Positions 38,704-43,934 of a stretch of 43,934 nucleotides of DNA are shown here, piece after piece. Location of the stretch: the NCBI RefSeq assembly GCF_017308975.1, contig NZ_JADWPD010000004.1, positions 392,052-435,985 on the forward strand, written 5' to 3'. Numbering within the stretch: the stretch's first letter is position 1; each line of letters begins with the position of its first letter. The position numbers and the translations under genes were made by a program. Source of the stretch: Amycolatopsis sp. MtRt-6. GTDB lineage: Bacteria; Actinomycetota; Actinomycetes; Mycobacteriales; Pseudonocardiaceae. The notes under the pieces were generated by a model. It was not told the DNA's origin. It did not search any database and saw only the letters and a list, made by a program, of their open reading frames with translations.

Positions 38704-40926
38704 ATGATCAGGTGGAAAGCGGTCCTGGCCAGCACCGGAACAGCAATCCTGCTGGCCGCAACCCTCCACGGAACAGCCCAGGCAGCAGGAACGGCAACGG
38801 ACTGCTGCGGCGGAGGAGCCTCCTGGGCAACAGGCAACAAGTCAGCCCTGGGAACGTCGGCAACGCCGACGAGCCCGGTCTGGTTCACGGTGGCCGACGG
38901 AGTGACGTCAGAGGTCTTCTACCCCCGAGCAGACGTCCCGAACATGCAGGACATGCAGTACATCGTCACGGACGGCTCAACATTCGTGGACCTCGAGCGC
39001 GACGCCACGAACCACGTGGTGAGCATGCCCGACGAGAAGGCCCTCCAGTACACGATCACGAACACGGCAAAGAGCGGCAAGTACCGGATAACGACGAACT
39101 ACGCAACAGACCCAGCCCGGGCAACGCTGGTCACGAACACCCGCTTCCAGTCCCTGGACGGCGGAAGCTACCGCCTCTACCTCCTGGCCAACCCGTCAAT
39201 GGCCGGCGGCGGAGCCAACGACAACGCCTGGTGGGACGGAAGCGGCTTGATGGCCAGCGGAACCGAAACACTCTTCGGCGGAACAGCGACAACAGTCGTC
39301 TCCGCACTCCGTGCATCAACGGGCTTCACGGCGCACGACAACGGCTATAGCGGAGCAGCAAGCGACTGCCTGGTGGACCTCCGCGCCGACAAAACCCTGA
39401 ACAACCAGTTCGACAACATCTCCGGCACCGGCAACGTGGTCCAGTGTGGACAGATCCCGGTAGGGGCGGACACGACATTCACGGTGGCCCTCGGCTACGG
39501 CAGCACGGCGGCAGCGGCGTCCTCGGCGGCAAGCGCGTCACTGAGCAGTGGCTTCACCGCGGTGTCAGCGTCGTACCGCACCGGCTGGAACACGTACGTG
39601 AACAGCCTGAAACCGGCACCGGCGAGCGTCTCGGGCGACACACAACGCCGCCGCACGTACTACGTCGCGGCAATGGCCCTGAAAACAGCAGAAGACAAAC
39701 AACACCCAGGCGCGAGCGTCGCGGGCTTGGCAACACCCTGGGGTGACTTCACGAACGGAGACCACCTCAACGACGGCTACCACCGGGTCTGGGGCCGCGA
39801 CCTCTACCAGCAGGCAACCGGCCTCCTCGCCGCGGGTGACAGCGCACAGGCGAAACGCATGGCCCAGTTCCTCTGGAACTCCCAGTGGATCGGCACCCCC
39901 ACGGCAGGCGACGGCACGACGTATCCGGCAGGCTCGTTCCCCCGCTACAGCCCGGTATCCGGCGTCGCGGGAGCAAGCCCCCAGCAGCTCGGCTGCTGCG
40001 AGCAGCTGGACCAGGACGCGAACGCGATCCTCCTGGCCTGGATGACCGGCCTGACCGACGCCGCGACCTACGCCAAGATCAAGACGACCGCGAACCACAT
40101 CGTCGCCACCGGTCCGGACACGACCGAGCGCTGGGAGGAGCAGTACGGCAAGTCGCCGTCCTCGGTGGCGGCGGAGATCGCGGGCCTGATCGCGGCGGGA
40201 GCGATCGCCCGAGCCAACGGCGACCCGGCGAGCGCGTCGACGTGGGAGTCCACAGCGGACTCCTGGCGCAACTCCCTGGCCGGCTGGACCGTGACGACGT
40301 CGGGCTACTGGGGCGGCCACACGTACTACGAGCGTCTCGACCGAGCCGGCAACCCGAACGACACGGCGACGATCTGCTTCGACGAAGGCTGCTTCTACGA
40401 GCGTGACGTCACCGACTTCGGCTTCCTCGACCTGGTCCGCCTGGGCATCCGCCCGGCGGGCGACGCGACGATCGCGAACTCGATCGCGCCGACGGCGGCG
40501 GCGTCGGACGGCAACTCGCCCATGCAGGTGACACTGCCCAACGGCGACATCTACTTCCACCGCTACCCGCACGACAACTACGGCGAGAGCAACGCGAACT
40601 GCAGCGGCTGGCCGGCCAACGCCGGACAGCGCTTCGGCCGCCTGTGGCCGGTGCTGTCGGGTGAGCGCGGCCAGTACGAGCTGGCCAACGGCCGTTCGGC
40701 GGCGGTGTACCTGAAGTCGATGGCGGACTCGGTCAACGACGGCTACTTCGTCCCCGAGCAGGTCTGGGACCGCGCGGACGTCGGCTGCTTCGGCCTCGGC
40801 CGCCCGACGGGCAGCGCGGGCCCGCTGATGTGGGCGGAGGGCCAATACCTGCGCCTGGCCCAGAGCATGGACGCGGGCCGCAACCTCGACACCCCGTCGA
40901 TCGTCAAGTCCCGTTACGGCACCTGA
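38704..40926 (+). CDS. Secreted GH15 glucoamylase/glucodextranase-like enzyme
   Basis: The protein is 740 residues. A signal peptide (basic start MIRWK, hydrophobic LASTGTAILLAATL, cleavage after TAQA) is followed by a beta-rich N-domain to about 270 and a helical barrel. DGYHRVWGRDLYQQATGLLA, RWEEQYGKSPSSVAAEIAGL (acid E478/E479) and GPLMWAEGQYLRL (base E712) are the GH15 catalytic regions. It hydrolyses terminal alpha-glucosidic bonds outside the cell. Codons use A third positions heavily up to about 39980, then revert to C/G. ATG at 38704 was chosen for the signal peptide. It converges with the NAD-kinase-like gene. Confidence 0.85.
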   Translation: MIRWKAVLASTGTAILLAATLHGTAQAAGTATDCCGGGASWATGNKSALGTSATPTSPVWFTVADGVTSEVFYPRADVPNMQDMQYIVTDGSTFVDLERDATNHVVSMPDEKALQYTITNTAKSGKYRITTNYATDPARATLVTNTRFQSLDGGSYRLYLLANPSMAGGGANDNAWWDGSGLMASGTETLFGGTATTVVSALRASTGFTAHDNGYSGAASDCLVDLRADKTLNNQFDNISGTGNVVQCGQIPVGADTTFTVALGYGSTAAAASSAASASLSSGFTAVSASYRTGWNTYVNSLKPAPASVSGDTQRRRTYYVAAMALKTAEDKQHPGASVAGLATPWGDFTNGDHLNDGYHRVWGRDLYQQATGLLAAGDSAQAKRMAQFLWNSQWIGTPTAGDGTTYPAGSFPRYSPVSGVAGASPQQLGCCEQLDQDANAILLAWMTGLTDAATYAKIKTTANHIVATGPDTTERWEEQYGKSPSSVAAEIAGLIAAGAIARANGDPASASTWESTADSWRNSLAGWTVTTSGYWGGHTYYERLDRAGNPNDTATICFDEGCFYERDVTDFGFLDLVRLGIRPAGDATIANSIAPTAAASDGNSPMQVTLPNGDIYFHRYPHDNYGESNANCSGWPANAGQRFGRLWPVLSGERGQYELANGRSAAVYLKSMADSVNDGYFVPEQVWDRADVGCFGLGRPTGSAGPLMWAEGQYLRLAQSMDAGRNLDTPSIVKSRYGT

Positions 40927-40930
40927 ACCG

Positions 40931-41800
40931 TCAGCGCACCAGGCGGACGGTCTTCGCCGCGGGGGCGAAGGTCGCCGTCTGGCCGCGGGTGAGGGCGACC
41001 GTGTCGGCTTCGAGGCCGTCGCCGAACGCGACCAGGCGGTCGGACTCGACCTCGACCGTCAGCGGCGCCCGCGTCAGCTCGCCCTCGGTGCGGGTGGTCC
41101 CGGTCGTCGGTGACGGCCAGGCCTCCCGCACGAACCAGACCAGCCGGGCCTCGCCGGGGGCCGGCAGGGCCAGGCCGCTGCGGCGTTCCCGCCACACCGA
41201 CCCGCACCAGCCGGTCGCCCCGGTGCCCGTCCCGACGAGGATGCCCGACGACGCCTGGCGTTCCGCCCGCCCGCCACCGACCCCCAGCCGGTAGCGGGCG
41301 GTCTGGTGCCCGGCGTGCCCGAGGTAGATCTCGTTGAGGGCGAGCAGCCGCTGGCCGTCGTCCGCGGTGAGCTCGGCCATCGTCCGGTGCTCGACGTCGG
41401 CCGTGGACCGCACGAGATCGGCGACGGCCTCGACCGGGTGCTTGACCAGCACGCCGGGCTCGCCCGGAGCGACCCCGATCACCGGCTGGCCGTCGAGGTA
41501 CTTGGCGACGTTGGCGATCAGGCCGTCCTGCCCGACCACCACGACGACGTCCTCCGGGGTGAAGAGGAACCGGTCGAGGTCCGCGCGTTCGACCTCGCCG
41601 CGGCGCCAGTCGAGCGGGATGGCCGCGCTGGCCGCGGCGAGGGCGGCGCGCACCGCCGCGTCCGCCGCGGTCACCTCGGCGAGGTCGCGGCCCCGGGTGC
41701 GGAGGAAGAACTCGGCCTGTCCCCGGGTGCCGTGGCGGGCGAGGAGCTCGTCGAGCTCGGTGCGACGGTGGACGAGCACGACCCGCGGCGCGAGGCTCAC
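40931..41800 (-). CDS. NAD-kinase-like protein with altered nucleotide motif
   Basis: The protein is 289 residues, starting at GTG 41800. It has an ATP-NAD kinase-like fold: DVVVVVGQDGLIANVAKYL sits where NAD kinases have GGDGT, and SGILVGTGTGATGWCGSVWR resembles their TPTGSTAY loop. The Gly-to-Gln change at GGDG and the altered second loop mean NAD phosphorylation is uncertain; diacylglycerol- or sphingosine-kinase-like chemistry, or a regulatory role, is possible. Its GTG overlaps the SPFH gene stop, so the two are coupled. A divergent NrtR gene ties the pair to NAD metabolism. It converges with the GH15 gene, 4 bases apart. Confidence 0.7.
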   Translation of the reverse strand: MSLAPRVVLVHRRTELDELLARHGTRGQAEFFLRTRGRDLAEVTAADAAVRAALAAASAAIPLDWRRGEVERADLDRFLFTPEDVVVVVGQDGLIANVAKYLDGQPVIGVAPGEPGVLVKHPVEAVADLVRSTADVEHRTMAELTADDGQRLLALNEIYLGHAGHQTARYRLGVGGGRAERQASSGILVGTGTGATGWCGSVWRERRSGLALPAPGEARLVWFVREAWPSPTTGTTRTEGELTRAPLTVEVESDRLVAFGDGLEADTVALTRGQTATFAPAAKTVRLVR

Positions 41801-42798
41801 GAGCGCACGCCCAGCTTCGTCAGCAGGGGCGTGAGCAGATCCGGGGTCAGCACGAGGCTGTCGATCTGCGGCAGGTTGCCCGCCAGTTCCTTGAGCGCGA
41901 GCCCGGTCAGCACGCCCTCCGGCAGGTCGCGGTACGCCGCCAGCCGGGCGGCCTCACCCGCGGCCTCCGCTTCGCCGAGCGCGCGCTTCCCCGCGGCTTT
42001 CACCTGCGTCAGCCGCTCCTCGCGCGACGCCTGCGCCTCCGTCTCGATCCGGTTCGCCTCCGCCGCTTCTTCGGCCTGACGCCGGGCGTTCGCGCCGCGC
42101 TGGGCGAGCAGCTGCTCCTCGCGGCGGGCCAGCTCGATCTGGTTCTGCAGCTCGTTTTCGCTGATCGCCCGTTCGCGTTCGACGGCGAGCGCGCGCCGCT
42201 CGAAGGTCGCGCGGTCGGCCTCCTGCTGCACCTTTTCCCGCGCGGTCGTCTGGAGCGCCTTCTCGACGTCGGCCTCGGCCCGGATCGCCACGACGCGGAC
42301 GTCGATCACCGCCGAGCCGGTCTGCGCGAGCCGGGTGTCCTCGTCGGCCAGGCCGGCGCGGATGCGGTCGCGGACCGCGCGGACGCCGTCGACGAGCGCG
42401 GTGGCCAGCGGCGTGCGGGTCAGGACTTCGACGGCGTACTGCTGGACGTTTTCGGTGAGCAGCCCGCTGATCTGCGCGAGGGGGTCGCTTCGCCAGCGGC
42501 CGGTGTCCGGGTCGATGGAGAAGTCGATGCGCTGCGCGGCGAGCGCCGGGTCCTCGATCCGGAAGGTGAGGGCGAGCTGGACGGTGACGTCCTGGAAGTC
42601 GGCCGTGCGGGCGTGGAAGAGCAGCGGCAGCTCGCGGTCGTCGACCGGGATCTCCGAGACCACCGCCGTCAGCGGCCGGTACCAGAACGACAGCCCGACG
42701 CCGTCGTGCGCGAGCTTGCCGCGGCGGTAGTGGCGGATGTGCACGGTGGGGGCACCCCGCAGGTGCCGGAACCCGAACCGGCGATCGATGTCGGCCAT
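41797..42798 (-). CDS. SPFH/band 7 (prohibitin-like) protein
   Basis: The protein is 333 residues. The SPFH domain spans about 20-190 (SEIPVDDRELPLLFHARTAD, TVQLALTFRIEDPALAAQ, GSAVIDVRVVAIRAEADVEK), followed by a Glu/Arg/Ala coiled coil to about 290 (AISENELQNQIELARREEQL) and a C-terminal helix. No transmembrane helix is visible, unlike flotillins, so membrane contact would be peripheral. Such proteins form large rings or scaffolds. The upstream region holds two NrtR-type palindromes. Confidence 0.85.
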   Translation of the reverse strand: MADIDRRFGFRHLRGAPTVHIRHYRRGKLAHDGVGLSFWYRPLTAVVSEIPVDDRELPLLFHARTADFQDVTVQLALTFRIEDPALAAQRIDFSIDPDTGRWRSDPLAQISGLLTENVQQYAVEVLTRTPLATALVDGVRAVRDRIRAGLADEDTRLAQTGSAVIDVRVVAIRAEADVEKALQTTAREKVQQEADRATFERRALAVERERAISENELQNQIELARREEQLLAQRGANARRQAEEAAEANRIETEAQASREERLTQVKAAGKRALGEAEAAGEAARLAAYRDLPEGVLTGLALKELAGNLPQIDSLVLTPDLLTPLLTKLGVRS

Positions 42799-42810
42799 GG
42801 AGCCTCCTCT

Positions 42811-42829
42811 TATCGTCGGCGTGACGATA
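42811..42829. promoter_or_regulatory. NrtR-type operator, proximal to SPFH gene
   Basis: TATCGTC (42811-42817) and GACGATA (42823-42829) are perfect arms around 5 bases, 13 bp upstream of the SPFH start. The sequence repeats the core of the box at 42843. Confidence 0.65.
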
Positions 42830-42842
42830 TGGGCTCGAGTCG

Positions 42843-42865
42843 CTAATCGTCAAGCTGACGATTAG
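42843..42865. promoter_or_regulatory. NrtR-type operator, proximal to nrtR
   Basis: CTAATCGTCA (42843-42852) and TGACGATTAG (42856-42865) are perfect 10-bp arms around AGC. It ends 10 bp before the nrtR ATG at 42876. Two related palindromes in one 77-bp divergent gap indicate control of both directions by the NrtR protein. Confidence 0.75.
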
Positions 42866-42875
42866 GGTGGGTGGC

Positions 42876-43553
42876 ATGGGTCACCCACCGTTCGCCGTCA
42901 CCGTGGATCTGGTCGTGCTCACCCTGACCGGGGACGAGCTGTGCGCGCTGGTGGTGCGCCGGGGCGTGGAGCCGTACTTCGGCGAGTGGGCGCTGCCGGG
43001 CGGGTTCGTCCGGCCGGAGGAAGACCTGGCGGACGCGGCGCGCCGGGAGCTGGCGGAGGAGACGGGCCTGGCGCCGGGGACCGTCCACATCGAACAGCTC
43101 GCGGGCTACGGCGCGCCGGACCGGGACCCGCGGATGCGGGTGGTGACGGTGGCGTACCTGGCACTGGCACCGGACCTGCCGGTGCCGCGAGCGGGCACGG
43201 ACGCGGCGGAGGCCCGATGGGCACCGGTGCGGGCGTTGCGGGACGAGCGCCTGGCGTTCGACCACGACCGCATCCTGGCCGACGGCGTGGAGCGCGCCCG
43301 CGCGAAGCTGGAGTACTCACCACTGGCGACGGCGTTCTGCGCACCGGAGTTCACGGTCGCCGAGCTGCGGCGGGTGTACGAGCTGGTGTGGGACACGCGC
43401 CTGGACCCGCGCAACTTCCACCGGAAGGTGACGGGCGCGGAGGGGCTCTTGGAGCCCACGGGCCGCACGACGACGCGTGACGGCGGCCGCCCCGCCCGGC
43501 TGTACCGGCGGGGGGAGGCTGCGGTGCTGTACCCGCCGATGCTGCGGAGCTGA
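42876..43553 (+). CDS. NrtR-type Nudix-domain transcriptional regulator
   Basis: The protein is 225 residues. The N-terminal Nudix domain has a complete Nudix box (GFVRPEEDLADAARRELAEE, then TGL), so hydrolase activity may remain. The C-terminal winged helix (FTVAELRRVYELVWDTRLDP, RNFHRKV) is typical of NrtR, a repressor of NAD biosynthesis that senses ADP-ribose. The ATG at 42876 was chosen; a GTG at 42867 would start almost on the operator. Target genes of known NrtRs are NAD synthesis or salvage genes; here the divergent target is the SPFH/NAD-kinase-like pair. Confidence 0.85.
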   Translation: MGHPPFAVTVDLVVLTLTGDELCALVVRRGVEPYFGEWALPGGFVRPEEDLADAARRELAEETGLAPGTVHIEQLAGYGAPDRDPRMRVVTVAYLALAPDLPVPRAGTDAAEARWAPVRALRDERLAFDHDRILADGVERARAKLEYSPLATAFCAPEFTVAELRRVYELVWDTRLDPRNFHRKVTGAEGLLEPTGRTTTRDGGRPARLYRRGEAAVLYPPMLRS

Positions 43554-43605
43554 GCCGGGCGCTTCGCTGACCCACCCAGGGGAGGTTGCCGGGCCTCGGA
43601 GCGCC

Positions 43606-43710
43606 CCAATGTGGCGTTCGGTGCGTCAGATGCACCGAAGGCCACATTGGGTGCGTTGGACGCACCGAAGGCCACATTGGGTGCGTTGGATGCAACCAAC
43701 GCCACATTGA
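43606..43710. repeat. Three 30-bp tandem repeats with an inverted flank
   Basis: Units at 43621-43650, 43651-43680 and 43681-43710 share GTGCG...GCACCGAAGGCCACATTGG, with the third diverged (AACCAACGCCACATTGA). A leading piece, CCAATGTGGCGTTCG (43606-43620), is the inverse of CCACATTGG. Each unit can fold (GGTGCGT...ACGCACC). Such palindromic intergenic repeats resemble REP-like elements and lie directly against a transposase end. The rest of 43554-43717 shows nothing else. Confidence 0.7.
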
Positions 43711-43717
43711 GGTTTTC

Positions 43718-43934
43718 TCAGTAGCGTCCGTGGTGTTCGTGGTGGGTGAGGACGAGGGCGGCTTGGACGATGTGGCCGATGCGGTGGGGGCAGAGGGTGA
43801 TGCGGTGCAATGCCTGCCAGCGGGTTTTGAGGATGGCCATGGCGCGTTCACCCAGGGCCCGGGCTCGGGCGTGCAGCATGTTGTGGACCCGTTGCCGGGC
43901 GTTGAGGGGTGGTTGACCTGCGGTTTTCTTGAAC
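43718..43934 (-). mobile_element. C-terminal end of a DDE transposase gene (IS5/HARBI-like), cut by window edge
   Basis: Reading leftward from the window edge, 71 codons are open to a TGA at 43718-43720. They include AGQPPLNARQRVHNMLHARA, ALGERAMAILKTRWQALHRI, CPHRIGHIVQAALVLTHHEH and the end HGRY. The Asn-x-x-x-His...Glu-Arg arrangement and this tail are typical of actinobacterial 'transposase family' IS5-group proteins. The start and the catalytic Asp residues lie outside the window, so intactness is unknown. No inverted end is identifiable with only one end present. Confidence 0.75.

Noticed and set aside
43606..43710. CRISPR array
   Set aside because: The 30-bp repeats are contiguous with no spacers and are themselves diverging palindromes.

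Overview
The window is high-GC DNA (roughly 70% or more) with GTG starts, ATGA/TGATG stop-start overlaps, an Lsr2 gene, a Gram-positive-type LexA box and an XRE/ImmA-like/MAB_1171c-like gene trio. This points to an actinomycete, most likely of the Pseudonocardiales (Amycolatopsis-like). The assignment is inferred from gene content, not from a marker gene.

Layout. 1-2.9 kb: regulator, metallopeptidase-like and membrane protein trio, then a convergent 2H phosphoesterase. 3.0-6.1 kb: a zinc-ribbon protein, dinB under a LexA box, a frameshifted methyltransferase pseudogene, and lsr2. 6.5-26.6 kb: an oxalate/formate island. It holds an OFA-family transporter and fdhD; a leftward operon of succinyl-CoA-synthetase-like subunits with a coupled LysR gene; a rightward operon of TPP decarboxylase/lyase (oxc-like), frc, fused ADP-forming acyl-CoA ligase and two more OFA transporters; a GntR/FCD regulator; and a panE-like reductase followed by three genes for a NAD-linked molybdenum formate dehydrogenase. 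26.7-30.1 kb: hyi-glxR-gcl, the glyoxylate-to-glycerate route. 30.7-37.9 kb: three-subunit xanthine dehydrogenase, guanine deaminase, NCS2 purine permease, an allophanate-hydrolase C-domain protein and glycerate kinase. 37.9-43.6 kb: a TetR gene, a secreted GH15 glucoamylase-like enzyme, an NAD-kinase-like/SPFH pair and a divergent NrtR regulator. The right edge has three 30-bp tandem repeats and the C-terminal end of a transposase gene.

How the genes fit together. Oxalate would enter through OFA antiporters and be activated by Frc, perhaps primed by one of the two ligase systems. Oxalyl-CoA then has two fates: decarboxylation to formyl-CoA and formate, oxidised by the formate dehydrogenase to give NADH; or reduction by the PanE2-like enzyme to glyoxylate. 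Glyoxylate, which also arises from purine breakdown, would pass through Gcl, GlxR/Hyi and glycerate kinase into glycolysis. Almost every step from oxalate to phosphoglycerate and to CO2 is therefore in one window. A shared ATACnGnATnCAAT box lies before the first transporter, oxc and panE, and its likely reader is the GntR protein encoded between them.

The most unusual points are: the formate dehydrogenase catalytic chain is split, with its first [4Fe-4S] domain attached to the C-terminus of a separate ferredoxin-like subunit encoded downstream; the oxc-position enzyme is only distantly like classical Oxc; Gcl keeps the TPP-activating Glu that E. coli Gcl lacks; the LysR protein carries a 60-residue Ala/Pro insert; and NrtR has palindromes in front of an SPFH/NAD-kinase-like pair. 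Two stretches (the first ~50 bases and ~19.87-19.99 kb) are G/C homopolymer runs that look like sequencing or assembly error.
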